Source of the DNA: Bacteroides caecigallinarum
GTDB lineage: Bacteria > Bacteroidota > Bacteroidia > Bacteroidales > Bacteroidaceae
DNA length: 44,784 bases
NCBI RefSeq assembly: GCF_021531075.1
Contig: NZ_JADYTJ010000027.1
Location: forward strand, 1 to 44,784
Reading direction: 5' to 3'
A program made the translations under genes and the position numbers. The notes under the pieces are model-generated. The model saw nothing but the letters and a program-made list of their open reading frames with translations, ran no database searches and was not told where the DNA came from. Shown in pieces: positions 33,175-42,038 of the stretch. The stretch's first letter is position 1; every line of letters starts with the position of its first letter.

Positions 33175-35061
33175 ATGAAGGAAAAATCGAATATAGTGTC
33201 TCCGGTGCTCCATCTTCAGCATCATTACGAATTGCTTAAGGTTGAATATGAATATGAGAAGGAACAGTTTCGTCAGCAGACGGAGGTGATGGGTATAGGA
33301 CGCAAGGTGAAGCGCGGAATGTGCTGGTATCCTATATCTGTGGGAAGAAGTTATTATAATGCTCTCAACCAGTTTGTGGTGGAGATATTCCGTACTGAGG
33401 ACAAGGAGATAGAACATCTTTTTGAATATGGACGTCCTGTATGTTTCTTTACTCAGGATGCCGGCGGACGACTGACATACATGAATTTCGTGGCAACGGT
33501 GAATTATGTTGACGAAGACCGTATGGTGGTGATACTGCCCGGACCGGATGCCATGATTGCCTTGCAGAGATATGATGTGCTTGGAGTGCAGCTTTATTTT
33601 GATGAAACTTCCTATCGTCTGATGTTTGAGGCGTTGAATCGTGTAATAGGTGCAAAGAACAATCGTCTGGCAGAACTGCGTGATATCTTTCATGGACAGC
33701 AGCCTGTTTCGGAGTTTTCTTTCAATCCTATCAGATTTCCGTGGCTTAACCGTACTCAGGAAGAGGCTGTCAACAAGGTGCTTCATGCCAAGGATGTAGC
33801 TATCGTACACGGACCTCCGGGAACGGGAAAGACTACTACTCTTGTAGAGGCTATATACGAAACGTTACACCGCGAGAATCAGGTGATGGTGTGCGCACAG
33901 AGTAATATGGCTGTCGATTGGATAAGCGAAAAACTTGTCGATAGAGGAGTGAGTGTCCTGAGAATAGGAAATCCTTCGAGGGTGAATGACAAGATGCTTT
34001 CGTTTACATACGAAAGGAAATTCGAGTCGCATCCCGATTATTCACAGTTGTGGAGCATTAGAAAGGCCATCCGCGAACTATATTCTGCTAACCGTAAAGG
34101 TGCAGACAGGGAAAGTATAAGGCTTAAGATTAATTCTCTGAAAGACCGTGCCACTGAGTTGGAGATAAGGATAAACGAATCATTGTTTGCCGAAGCTAGA
34201 GTTATATCCTGTACTTTGGTAAGCAGTGCAAACCGTGTACTTATGGGGCATAAGTTTGGCACATTGTTTATTGATGAGGCTGCTCAGGCATTGGAGGCTG
34301 CATGCTGGATTCCTATTGCGAAGGCTGACCGTGTGATACTGGCCGGCGACCATTGCCAGCTCCCTCCGACAGTGAAAAGTCCTGTGGCATTGCGTGGAGG
34401 ATTGGGACATACGCTGATGCAAAGTATTGTGGCAAACAAACCACAGGCTGTTTCTCTTCTGAAAGTACAGTACAGAATGAACAATGAGATAATGCGTTTC
34501 TCTTCCGAATGGTTTTATGGCGGAATGCTTCAGTCGGCTCCCGAAGTGAAATATCGCAGTATTCTGGATTTCGATACTCCTATTGAATGGGTGAATACTG
34601 AAGGTATGGACTGTAATGAGGAGTTTATTGGCGAAAATTATGGCCGTATAAACAAGCAGGAGGCCGAACTCTCTGTAGGTAAGCTGAAGGAGTATATAGA
34701 GAAGATAGGACGCGAACGTTTCCTTGACGAGCGTATAGATGTGGGAGTGATTTCTCCATATAAGGCACAGGTGCAGTATCTTAGGCAGCTGATACGTAAG
34801 GATGCATGGTTCAAGCCATATCGTCAGTTTATTACTGTAAATACTGTAGACGGTTTTCAGGGACAGGAACGCGATGTAATACTCATAAGTCTTGTAAGAG
34901 CTAATGAGGAAGGACAGATTGGCTTCCTGAATGACCTGCGACGAATGAATGTGGCTATTACACGCGCACGAATGAAACTTATTATCCTTGGAGATGTTGC
35001 AACACTGACGAAACATCCTTTCTATAAAAAACTTAACGAGTATATAGAGAGTCTGGTTTAA
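33175..35061 (+). CDS. Superfamily 1B DNA/RNA helicase (IGHMBP2/UPF1-like)
   Basis: This 628-residue soluble protein has an N-terminal OB-like domain (about residues 1-180), then the SF1 motor. Motifs are Q-motif LNRTQEEAVNK, I GPPGTGKT (213-220), Ia VCAQSNMAVD, II LFIDEAAQA, III LAGDHCQLPPTV, IV QYRMNNEIM, V TVDGFQGQERDVILIS and VI NVAITRARMKLIILGD. The DEAA box, the GDHxQLPP motif and the FQGQE.D.I motif place it with the UPF1/IGHMBP2/SETX group. Bacteroidetes commonly carry one such gene. It should unwind nucleic acid with ATP; partners are unknown. There is no terminator hairpin directly after it. Confidence 0.92.
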   Translation: MKEKSNIVSPVLHLQHHYELLKVEYEYEKEQFRQQTEVMGIGRKVKRGMCWYPISVGRSYYNALNQFVVEIFRTEDKEIEHLFEYGRPVCFFTQDAGGRLTYMNFVATVNYVDEDRMVVILPGPDAMIALQRYDVLGVQLYFDETSYRLMFEALNRVIGAKNNRLAELRDIFHGQQPVSEFSFNPIRFPWLNRTQEEAVNKVLHAKDVAIVHGPPGTGKTTTLVEAIYETLHRENQVMVCAQSNMAVDWISEKLVDRGVSVLRIGNPSRVNDKMLSFTYERKFESHPDYSQLWSIRKAIRELYSANRKGADRESIRLKINSLKDRATELEIRINESLFAEARVISCTLVSSANRVLMGHKFGTLFIDEAAQALEAACWIPIAKADRVILAGDHCQLPPTVKSPVALRGGLGHTLMQSIVANKPQAVSLLKVQYRMNNEIMRFSSEWFYGGMLQSAPEVKYRSILDFDTPIEWVNTEGMDCNEEFIGENYGRINKQEAELSVGKLKEYIEKIGRERFLDERIDVGVISPYKAQVQYLRQLIRKDAWFKPYRQFITVNTVDGFQGQERDVILISLVRANEEGQIGFLNDLRRMNVAITRARMKLIILGDVATLTKHPFYKKLNEYIESLV

Positions 35062-35143
35062 TTTGTTGGATAAGTCGTCAACTATTAACTTTATATAAGA
35101 AAGGCTGCACCTCGGAATTAAAAGTTGAAAACTGCGTTTTCAC

Positions 35144-35174
35144 TTTGTACTTCACTCGGTTTGCACTATCTTTG
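35144..35174 (+). promoter_or_regulatory. Promoter of the AspT/YidE-type transporter gene
   Basis: TTTG (35144-35147), a 19-nt spacer and TATCTTTG (35167-35174) are an exact match to the Bacteroidetes promoter, 29 nt before the start codon. Confidence 0.8.
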
Positions 35175-35203
35175 TGAACTAATTAATCACAATTAAATTT
35201 TTT

Positions 35204-36802
35204 ATGTTTAACGACTTATTACAATCGTCTTATTTCTCTGTATTCCTGATTGTTGCCCTAGGTTTTATGCTTGGACGCATCAAGATAAAGGGATTATCTC
35301 TGGATGTATCAGCCGTAATCTTTATTGCCCTGGCTTTCGGCCATTGGGGAGTTTCAATTCCAAAGGAGCTTGGTAACTTCGGGTTAGTGTTGTTTATCTT
35401 TACTATCGGTATTCAGGCCGGTCCCGGATTCTTTGATTCTTTCCGTACCAAGGGCAAGACTCTTATTCTTATTACAGTGCTTATCATTGCGTCGGCATGT
35501 CTTACGGCCATAGGACTGAAATATGCTTTCGGAATAGATACGCCAAGTGTTGTGGGACTTGTGGCAGGAGCCCTTACCAGTACGCCAGGTCTTGCAGTGG
35601 CTATTGACAGCACGCAGTCGCCATTGGCTTCAATTGCATACGGTATAGCATATCCGTTTGGAGTTATTGGTGTGATACTGTTTGTGAAACTTTTGCCGAA
35701 ACTTCTTCGTGTTGATTTGGATGAGGAAGCAAAACGCCTTGAAAAAGAAAGAAGGGGGCAGTTCCCTGAATTAAGTACGTGTATCTTTCATGTGACAAAT
35801 GAAACTATTTGTGGAAAAACACTTGCACAGCTAAATATCCGTGCCATTACAGGTGCCGTAGTTTCACGTCTGAAAATTGGTGATGAGATAGTGATTCCTA
35901 CTGCATCGGTTGTAGTAAACAAAGGTGATATAGTTCAGGCTGTAGGCAGCGAGGAGTCATTGAATAATCTTGGAATAATGCTTGGCAAACGCGAGGAAGG
36001 TGAGTTGCCGTTGATTAATACTCAGGTGATAGAGTCCTTGCTGTTGACAAAGAAGGATATGATAAACAAGCAGTTAGGCGACCTGAATCTTCAGAGGAAC
36101 TTCGGATGTACAGTTACTCGTATACGCCGAAGCGGTATAGACCTTTCACCTTCTCCTGAATTGGCATTAAAGTTTGGCGACAAGCTGATGGTAGTGGGCG
36201 AACAGGATGGTGTTCAGGCTGTAGGACGCCTGTTGGGTAATGATGAGAAACGTCTTTCGGACACTGATTTCTTCCCTATAGCGATGGGTATCGTTCTTGG
36301 TGTGCTGTTCGGAAAGCTCAATATATCTTTCGGAAGTGGAATGTCATTCTCTCCGGGGCTTACAGGTGGAGTATTGATGATGGCTCTTTTCCTGAGTGCT
36401 GTAGGTAAGACAGGTCCTATTCTTTGGTCTATGTCCGGTTCGGCAAACCAGCTTTTGCGCCAGTTGGGATTGTTGTTGTTCCTTGCCGAAGTAGGAACTT
36501 CTGCAGGAAAGAACCTTGTATCTACATTCCAGGAAAGCGGATTCATGCTCTTTGGTGTAGGTGCTTTGATTACTATTGTTCCTATGCTGGTAGCGGCAAT
36601 AGTAGGCCGTCTGGTATTTAAGATTAGTATGCTCGACCTGCTTGGAACCATCACCGGTGGTATGACGAGTACACCGGGTTTGGCCGCAGCAGATTCTATG
36701 ACAGACAGCAATATTCCGGGAGTAGCATACGCTACGGTTTATCCTATAGCTATGGTGTTCCTGATATTGTTTATACAGTTTATAGCATTGGTAGTGGTAT
36801 AA
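35204..36802 (+). CDS. AspT/YidE/YbjL-family transporter with two RCK_C domains
   Basis: This 532-residue inner membrane protein has two halves of about five transmembrane segments each. The repeated motif GALTSTPGLAVAIDS in the first half and GGMTSTPGLAAADSM in the second identify the aspartate:alanine exchanger (AAEx) family duplication. Between the halves lie two RCK_C/TrkA-C ligand-binding domains (about residues 185-255 and 285-345, each ending in a GD.(I/L)..VG motif). The family exchanges carboxylates or amino acids, with gating by the cytosolic domains; the substrate here is unknown. It is monocistronic, with its own promoter and a strong terminator. Confidence 0.9.
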   Translation: MFNDLLQSSYFSVFLIVALGFMLGRIKIKGLSLDVSAVIFIALAFGHWGVSIPKELGNFGLVLFIFTIGIQAGPGFFDSFRTKGKTLILITVLIIASACLTAIGLKYAFGIDTPSVVGLVAGALTSTPGLAVAIDSTQSPLASIAYGIAYPFGVIGVILFVKLLPKLLRVDLDEEAKRLEKERRGQFPELSTCIFHVTNETICGKTLAQLNIRAITGAVVSRLKIGDEIVIPTASVVVNKGDIVQAVGSEESLNNLGIMLGKREEGELPLINTQVIESLLLTKKDMINKQLGDLNLQRNFGCTVTRIRRSGIDLSPSPELALKFGDKLMVVGEQDGVQAVGRLLGNDEKRLSDTDFFPIAMGIVLGVLFGKLNISFGSGMSFSPGLTGGVLMMALFLSAVGKTGPILWSMSGSANQLLRQLGLLLFLAEVGTSAGKNLVSTFQESGFMLFGVGALITIVPMLVAAIVGRLVFKISMLDLLGTITGGMTSTPGLAAADSMTDSNIPGVAYATVYPIAMVFLILFIQFIALVVV

Positions 36803-36812
36803 TACAAAACAC

Positions 36813-36848
36813 AAATCCCCGGCAGTTTACTTTGATTGCCGGGGATTT
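36813..36848. terminator. Bidirectional terminator between the transporter and mscS-like genes
   Basis: AAATCCCCGGCA (36813-36824) and TGCCGGGGATTT (36837-36848) are exact reverse complements with a 12-nt loop, between convergent genes. Confidence 0.8.
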
Positions 36849-36865
36849 ATGTGTTTATATGTGTT

Positions 36866-38050
36866 TTATGATTTAAAGTCAGTACCTGCCGGACGCTGGA
36901 ATATACGGAGATTGAATTCCTGAACCATTGCCATTACATGTTCGAAAATTTCCGATTGCAAGGCCTCGTAAGGAATCCAGTCCGGTGTATCAGAGAAACA
37001 ATATATTTCAAGCGGCATACCTTCTGACGCCGGTTGCATCTGTCGCACCATAATCATCAGATCTTTGTTCACTTTAGGATGATTGTTCAGATAGTTCAGG
37101 ATATAGTTTCTGAAGATAGCCAGATTTACTGTCTTCTCGTTTATGTCAGTCTTTTTGTCTATCAGACCTTTATCTATGAAACCTTGTATCTCGTCGGGTG
37201 TGCAGAAATGCACTGTGTTCATATCTATGTTTACCGAGCGTTTTATTCTTCTTCCGCCTGTTTCGCGCATACCTCTCCAGTTCTGGAATGAGTCACTCAC
37301 TAGTGCGTAAGGAGGAATTGTTGTTATCGTTTTGTCGAAGTTCTGTACTTTTACTGTAGTGAGTGAGACCTCTATTACATATCCGTCGGCTCCATATTTG
37401 GTCATTGTAATCCAGTCGCCCGGACGTAGCATATCGTTTGCCGACAATTGTACGCCTGCCACAAGTCCCAGGATACTGTCTTTGAAAATCAACATCAGTA
37501 CGGCCGCCGAAGCACCCAGTCCGGCAAGTATGCTCGTAGGGTCCTGGTCCATAAGGATACTTATCAGTATTATTATACCAATGGTGATGGTTATGAGTTT
37601 AATCATCTGGTAAATCCCTTTTAGAGGACGGTTTCTGAGCTTCTCGTGTTCGCTTGATATATTATATAGCGAGTTTAGGAATGTACCTACCAGAAGAATG
37701 GTAACAATATCAAGATATATCAGGCAAAACTTTAGCGTGAATTCCAGCAACTTGGGAGACTGGTCGAGCGCGAAGGGTAGTAAGGCATAAAGCATAATCG
37801 GAGGAATCATGCGGCTGAATGCCTTCATCATTTCGGTATTAAAAAGGTAGTCGTCCCACTTGGCTTTGGTGCGTGCCGTAATCTTGTGAATAATGGGAAT
37901 TATAATGTGTCTGAATGCTTTCGTACACAAGTAAGTAATAATGAGTATTATTGCTAGAATTGTCAGTTGTGCTCCCCAGTTGATATCGCTTTTCTCTACA
38001 CCTAAATTTTGCAGAAGCAGGGCAATCTCTTCATTTATACTGTTATTCAT
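36866..38050 (-). CDS. MscS-family mechanosensitive ion channel (YbdG-like)
   Basis: This 394-residue inner membrane protein has about five transmembrane segments at the N-terminus (ILAIILIITYLCTKAF, MIPPIMLYALLPFAL, FCLIYLDIVTILLVGTFLNSLY, LITITIGIIILISILM). The pore-lining helix follows as SILAGLGASAAVLMLIFKDSILGLVAGVQLS, with the usual glycine/alanine pattern. The cytosolic domain has DMLRPGDWI and EVSLTTVKVQNFDKTITTIPPYALVSDSFQNW. The larger C-terminal domain with GGRRIKRSVNID and QRPAGTDF resembles YbdG-type channels. It releases solutes under osmotic downshock. It is monocistronic on the minus strand. Confidence 0.92.
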   Translation of the reverse strand: MNNSINEEIALLLQNLGVEKSDINWGAQLTILAIILIITYLCTKAFRHIIIPIIHKITARTKAKWDDYLFNTEMMKAFSRMIPPIMLYALLPFALDQSPKLLEFTLKFCLIYLDIVTILLVGTFLNSLYNISSEHEKLRNRPLKGIYQMIKLITITIGIIILISILMDQDPTSILAGLGASAAVLMLIFKDSILGLVAGVQLSANDMLRPGDWITMTKYGADGYVIEVSLTTVKVQNFDKTITTIPPYALVSDSFQNWRGMRETGGRRIKRSVNIDMNTVHFCTPDEIQGFIDKGLIDKKTDINEKTVNLAIFRNYILNYLNNHPKVNKDLMIMVRQMQPASEGMPLEIYCFSDTPDWIPYEALQSEIFEHVMAMVQEFNLRIFQRPAGTDFKS

Positions 38051-38169
38051 CTTCTTCCGTTTTTTAAATTCAATGCAATATAAATGATTTTTTCCGAGGT
38101 ATGCAAATTTGATTTTTGTACATTACGTTTCCGGAGTTATTTTTTATAGAAATATCTGTTTTTAGAAAC

Positions 38170-38235
38170 GTCTTGACGTTTTGGATAAAACGACTTGACA
38201 TTTTGATTAAAACGTCAAGTCATTTTTTTGAAACT
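38170..38235. repeat. Three imperfect 22-nt tandem repeats with a terminator-like hairpin
   Basis: Copies begin at 38170 (GTCTTGACGTTTTGG...), 38192 (GACTTGACATTTTGA...) and 38214 (GTCAAGTCATTTTTT...). The second copy (GACTTGACATTTT, 38192-38204) pairs with AAAACGTCAAGTC (38209-38221) with one mismatch, and T7 follows. This is in the divergent promoter region between mscS-like and glycosyltransferase genes, where no gene ends. It may be an operator, or a barrier between the two units. Confidence 0.6.
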
Positions 38236-38288
38236 TATAAATAGCCATAAAAACCATGTTCTGGCATTGATTTTGCGAAACTTTTAAG

Positions 38289-38296
38289 TAAGTTTG
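38289..38296 (+). promoter_or_regulatory. -7 element for the glycosyltransferase operon
   Basis: TAAGTTTG is an exact TAnnTTTG match 22 nt before the start codon; ATTG lies 19 nt upstream as a possible -33. Confidence 0.6.
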
Positions 38297-38318
38297 CAAA
38301 TAACTCATTTTTTTAATT

Positions 38319-39389
38319 ATGCGATATTCAGTAATAGTGCCGGTATATAATCGTCCAGATGAAGTGGATGAACTGTTGCAGAGCCTTTTGCAACAGACTT
38401 ATACCGATTTCGAGGTGATTATAGTTGAGGACGGATCGGCAGTGCCTTGCAAGGATGTGGTGGATAAATATGCTGCATCGATGAACATCAGATATTATTC
38501 AAAACCTAATTCCGGGCCGGGACAGTCTAGAAATTATGGTGCTGAAAGAAGTCATGGCGAATATCTTATAATCCTTGATTCTGACTGTATACTTCCACCG
38601 GACTACTTCAAGGCTGTGGAAGATGAACTCAGATCCGAGCCTGCAGATGCTTTCGGAGGTCCTGACCGTGCGCATCATTCGTTTACAGATACACAGAAAG
38701 CCATAAATTATTCGATGACATCTTTTTTCACTACAGGAGGTATCCGCGGCGGAAAGAAAAAAATGGACAAGTTCTATCCGCGCAGTTTCAACATGGGTAT
38801 CCGCGCAGAGGTGTATAAGGCATTGGGAGGGTTCTCTGATATGCGTTTTGGCGAAGATATAGATTTCAGTATACGTATATTCAATGGTGGATATTCATGC
38901 CGCCTGTTCCCTGGAGCATGGGTGTGGCACAAACGCAGGACTGATATGAGAAAATTTTTCAAGCAAGTGCACAATTCCGGGATAGCGCGCATCAATCTTT
39001 ACAAGAAATACCCTGAATCGCTCAAACTGGTACATATGTTGCCGGCTGTGTTTACTGCAGGAGTTTCACTTTTGTTGCTTACTATTCTTGTCGGTATATA
39101 TTTCATTGTTTTTACATCCTTTACGCCCGATGCCTCAAGCTATAATATGCTGCATCCATTGGGAGTGTGGCTGTGTGTGGCTGGTTTGTTACCACTGGTT
39201 TTGTTCTCTGCGTTGATATTTATTGATTCGTCTGTACAAAATAATAGTCTGAAAATAGGAGCCATTTCGATACTTTCATCGTTTATTCAATTAACAGGCT
39301 ATGGAAGCGGATTCATTATAGCATGGTGGAAACGCTGTGTGAAAGGAAAGGATTCGTTTTCGGCATTCGAAAAAAGTTTTTATAAATGA
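38319..39389 (+). CDS. Family 2 glycosyltransferase with C-terminal membrane segments
   Basis: This 356-residue protein has a GT-A domain beginning YSVIVPVYNRPDEVDELLQSL, with FEVIIVEDGS and the DxD-type metal site LIILDSDCILP. Further GT2 features are NMGIRAEVYKALGGFSDMRFGEDIDFSIRI (acceptor/ED loop) and a basic WHKRRTDMRKFFKQ region. The C-terminus has three hydrophobic segments (about residues 243-270, 288-308 and 318-335), so it is anchored in the inner membrane and probably adds a sugar to a lipid-linked acceptor. The last codon overlaps radC (ATGA). Confidence 0.9.
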   Translation: MRYSVIVPVYNRPDEVDELLQSLLQQTYTDFEVIIVEDGSAVPCKDVVDKYAASMNIRYYSKPNSGPGQSRNYGAERSHGEYLIILDSDCILPPDYFKAVEDELRSEPADAFGGPDRAHHSFTDTQKAINYSMTSFFTTGGIRGGKKKMDKFYPRSFNMGIRAEVYKALGGFSDMRFGEDIDFSIRIFNGGYSCRLFPGAWVWHKRRTDMRKFFKQVHNSGIARINLYKKYPESLKLVHMLPAVFTAGVSLLLLTILVGIYFIVFTSFTPDASSYNMLHPLGVWLCVAGLLPLVLFSALIFIDSSVQNNSLKIGAISILSSFIQLTGYGSGFIIAWWKRCVKGKDSFSAFEKSFYK

Positions 39390-40075
39390 CAGAAAGATTA
39401 TCTATAAACCAATGGGCGGAGGAAGACCGTCCTCGCGAAAAGATGATGATGCATGGTGCTTCATCTCTTTCTAACGCAGAACTTCTGGCTATACTTATAG
39501 GGTCGGGAAATACAGACGAGTCGGCAGTGGAACTGATGCGTAAGGTGCTTGACAAGTATAACAACAGTCTGAGTGCATTGGGAAAATGTTCTGTAAACGA
39601 TTTATGCAAATTCAAGGGAATAGGTCCGGCCAAAGCCATTACCATACTGGCAGCTTCGGAGTTGGGAAAACGAAGAAAGGATGAAAAACAGGAAGAGAGA
39701 AAGCCTATACGTTCTTCTGAAGATATATACAGCTATTTTCATCCCGTGATGTGCGATTTGCCTATAGAGGAATGTTGGGTGATGTTTCTTAATCAGGCTT
39801 CAAAAGTTATTGATGTAACCCGGATAAGTCAGGGAGGGCTGGCATCTACACAGGTTGATGTACGTGTGATTCTGCGTGAGGCACTTCTTAAGCGTGCCAC
39901 ATCCATGATTCTGAGTCATAACCATCCGTCGGGCAATGTACGGCCCAGTGCAGATGATGACAGACTGACTCAGGCTCTGTTTCAGGCATCGAAGGTGATG
40001 AACATACGCATGCTGGACCACGTTATAATAACCGATGGGGCGTACTACAGTTATGCCGATGAGGGTAGGATATGA
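39386..40075 (+). CDS. radC: RadC-family JAB/MPN domain protein
   Basis: This 229-residue protein has an N-terminal helix-hairpin-helix-type region (LSNAELLAILIGSGNTDESAVELM, FKGIGPAKAITILAASELGKR) and a C-terminal JAB1/MPN-like metalloprotease fold with the motif SHNHPSGNVRPSADDDRLT. The upstream Glu and the LDHVIITDG segment complete the site. It was named RadC for a supposed DNA-repair role that has not held up; the biochemical function is unknown. It overlaps the glycosyltransferase stop codon by 4 nt and is translationally coupled to it. Confidence 0.93.
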   Translation: MTERLSINQWAEEDRPREKMMMHGASSLSNAELLAILIGSGNTDESAVELMRKVLDKYNNSLSALGKCSVNDLCKFKGIGPAKAITILAASELGKRRKDEKQEERKPIRSSEDIYSYFHPVMCDLPIEECWVMFLNQASKVIDVTRISQGGLASTQVDVRVILREALLKRATSMILSHNHPSGNVRPSADDDRLTQALFQASKVMNIRMLDHVIITDGAYYSYADEGRI

Positions 40076-40093
40076 TGGTAAGTAAAATTTATG

Positions 40094-40101
40094 TATATTT
40101 G
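40094..40101 (+). promoter_or_regulatory. -7 element before the MIP18-like gene
   Basis: TATATTTG followed by CATCGG matches TAnnTTTG, 29 nt before the start codon. It suggests that the downstream genes also have their own promoter. Confidence 0.5.
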
Positions 40102-40129
40102 CATCGGAAATATTACTTAATAGAAAGAT

Positions 40130-40450
40130 ATGAACAACGAAGAAAAGCTCAAAATAGAAGAGAAAATTATTGATATGCTGAAAACAGTATATGACCCTGA
40201 GATACCTGTAAATGTTTATGATCTTGGGCTTATATACAAAATAGACCTTCAGGACAACGGTGAACTGACTGTTGACATGACGCTGACAGCCCCTAACTGT
40301 CCTGCTGCCGACTTCATTATGGAAGATGTACGACAGAAAATAGAGTCGGTAGATGGTGTCACTTCGGCACAGGTAAATCTTGTGTTTGAACCTGAATGGG
40401 ATAAGGATATGATGACAGATGAAGCAAAACTTGAGTTAGGCTTCATGTAA
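40130..40450 (+). CDS. MIP18/SufT-family (DUF59) iron-sulfur assembly protein
   Basis: This 106-residue acidic protein has the DUF59/MIP18 motif VYDPEIPVNVYDLGLIYKID and then TLTAPNCPAADFIMEDV, with Cys in the conserved TxxxCP position. Proteins of this family (SufT, PaaD, CIA2) help place or mature Fe-S clusters. In many Bacteroidetes it is linked to suf function; here it lies about 15 kb from sufBCDS. A TAATG arrangement places a possible small downstream start at its stop codon, but the true LpxH-like start is 30 nt further. Confidence 0.88.
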   Translation: MNNEEKLKIEEKIIDMLKTVYDPEIPVNVYDLGLIYKIDLQDNGELTVDMTLTAPNCPAADFIMEDVRQKIESVDGVTSAQVNLVFEPEWDKDMMTDEAKLELGFM

Positions 40451-40480
40451 TGAATGTATTTTTTAAAAAAAGGTATAACT

Positions 40481-41254
40481 ATGAATGAGATGAAAAACAT
40501 ATATTTCATTTCCGATGCTCATCTGGGCTCGCGGGCTATACCTCATGCTCGTATGCAGGAAAGAAGGCTGGTCAATTTTCTTGACAGTATAAAGGATAAG
40601 GCTGCCGCTGTGTATATGCTGGGCGATATGTTCGATTTCTGGTATGAATTCAAAACAGTTGTTCCTAAAGGTTATACACGTTTCCTTGGCAAAATATCCG
40701 AGTTGACTGACCGAGGAGTGGAAGTACATTTCTTTATAGGTAATCACGATATATGGTGTGGCGATTATCTGGAGAAAGAATGCGGCATGATAATACACCG
40801 CACACCGTTGACTTGCGAAATTTACGGAAAGGAATTCTTCCTTGCACATGGCGACGGCCTTGGTGATGACGACAGGAAATTCAGGTTTCTCAGAATGGTT
40901 TTCCACAGCAAGACTTTGCAACGCCTGTTCTCCATGCTTCACCCAAGGTGGAGTGTTGATTTCGGGTTGGAATGGGCTAAGCGCAGCCGTATGAAGCGTA
41001 AAGACGGTAAGGAACCAGAATATATGGGCGAAGATAAGGAGCCTTTGGTATTGTTCACAAAGAATTATCTAAAGACTCATCCTGACATCAACTTCTTTAT
41101 ATATGGACACAGGCATATCTTGTTCGACATGATGCTTTCCAGAACGTCGCGAATGATGATTCTGGGCGATTGGATATCGGAGTTCTCGTATGCAGTGTTC
41201 GACGGAGAAAATATGTTCCTGGAGCAATATATCGAAGGCGAGACACAACTTTAA
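40481..41254 (+). CDS. LpxH-like UDP-2,3-diacylglucosamine diphosphatase
   Basis: This 257-residue calcineurin-like metallophosphoesterase carries the five family motifs DAHLGS, GDMFDFW, GNHDIW, LAHGDGLG and YGHRHI. The DFWYEF sequence after the second motif is typical of LpxH-like enzymes, which remove UMP from UDP-diacylglucosamine in lipid A synthesis. I chose the ATG at 40481 (MNEMKNIYFISDAHLG), with AAAGG 8-12 nt before it, rather than an in-frame ATG 27 nt upstream whose extra residues are Lys-rich and fit no family member. It follows the MIP18-like gene by 30 nt. Confidence 0.88.
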   Translation: MNEMKNIYFISDAHLGSRAIPHARMQERRLVNFLDSIKDKAAAVYMLGDMFDFWYEFKTVVPKGYTRFLGKISELTDRGVEVHFFIGNHDIWCGDYLEKECGMIIHRTPLTCEIYGKEFFLAHGDGLGDDDRKFRFLRMVFHSKTLQRLFSMLHPRWSVDFGLEWAKRSRMKRKDGKEPEYMGEDKEPLVLFTKNYLKTHPDINFFIYGHRHILFDMMLSRTSRMMILGDWISEFSYAVFDGENMFLEQYIEGETQL

Positions 41255-41316
41255 GTATGTTGGATGAACAAAATGTGCATTAAAGTGTTATATCATCAAA
41301 TATAAAGAACAGTATT

Positions 41317-41976
41317 ATGAGAGTGATAAACCTTGCAGAAACCAATTCTATACTAAACCAGTATGTCGCTGAGATGCGTGATGTCAATGTTCAGGGAGAC
41401 AGAATGCGCTTTCGCAGAAATATTGAGAGGATAGGGGAACTTATGGCTTATGAGATAAGCAAAGACCTTGATTATTCCAAAAAGAAAATCCAGACACCTC
41501 TGGGAATTGCAGAAGCCAGTACACCGGATGATAATGTAGTTATAGCTACAGTTTTCAGAGCAGGACTTCCTATGCACAATGGTTTCCTGAATATCTTCGA
41601 CAAGGCTGGAAATGCTTTTGTCTCTGCATATCGCTATTACAAGGATAAAGAGCACAGAGATCTTGATGTGAGAATAGAATATATAGCTACTCCAGATCTT
41701 ACAGACAAGACTGTTATGCTTGTCGATCCTATGCTTGCTACAGGAGAAAGTCTGGAATTGGCCTGGAAGGCTTTCACGACAAAGGGAATTCCGTCTAAAC
41801 TTATTATTGCATGTATTATTGCAAGTCAACCTGGAGTTGAGAGGATAAAACGTGTATTTGCGGGGCAGGATGTAACTCTTTGGTGTGCCGTCATAGATCC
41901 GGAGATAGATGAACGTTCATACATCGTTCCCGGTTTGGGCGATGCCGGTGACCTTGCTTACGGTGAGAAAATTTAA
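41317..41976 (+). CDS. upp: Uracil phosphoribosyltransferase
   Basis: This 219-residue enzyme makes UMP from uracil and PRPP in pyrimidine salvage. The PRPP-binding motif is VMLVDPMLATGESLE, the conserved loop is TVFRAGLPMHNGFLNIF and the uracil-binding end is PGLGDAGDLAYG. The length is normal for a family type I phosphoribosyltransferase. It is the last gene of a plus-strand set (glycosyltransferase, radC, MIP18-like, lpxH-like) with a 62-nt gap before it, and ends at a terminator shared with the convergent hydrolase gene. Confidence 0.95.
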   Translation: MRVINLAETNSILNQYVAEMRDVNVQGDRMRFRRNIERIGELMAYEISKDLDYSKKKIQTPLGIAEASTPDDNVVIATVFRAGLPMHNGFLNIFDKAGNAFVSAYRYYKDKEHRDLDVRIEYIATPDLTDKTVMLVDPMLATGESLELAWKAFTTKGIPSKLIIACIIASQPGVERIKRVFAGQDVTLWCAVIDPEIDERSYIVPGLGDAGDLAYGEKI

Positions 41977-41987
41977 GACAATATACA

Positions 41988-42025
41988 AAAAACGGGTTTC
42001 CTTCTATCTGAGGTAACCCGTTTTT
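41988..42025. terminator. Bidirectional terminator between upp and the choloylglycine hydrolase gene
   Basis: AAAAACGGGTT (41988-41998) and AACCCGTTTTT (42015-42025) are exact reverse complements with a 16-nt loop. A and T runs flank both sides between convergent genes. Confidence 0.85.
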
Positions 42026-42038
42026 ACTTTTATCACCT

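Noticed and set aside
38170-38235. CRISPR array
   Set aside because: The repeats are contiguous, imperfect and without spacers, and no cas gene is in the window.
39386-40075. RadC as a true DNA-repair gene supporting a defence island with the helicase at 33 kb
   Set aside because: The repair role of RadC is not supported in general, and both genes are ordinary Bacteroidetes chromosomal genes separated by unrelated ones.
40454-40480. Upstream ATG for the LpxH-like gene
   Set aside because: The added residues fit no family member, and the ATG at 40481 has an AAAGG just upstream.
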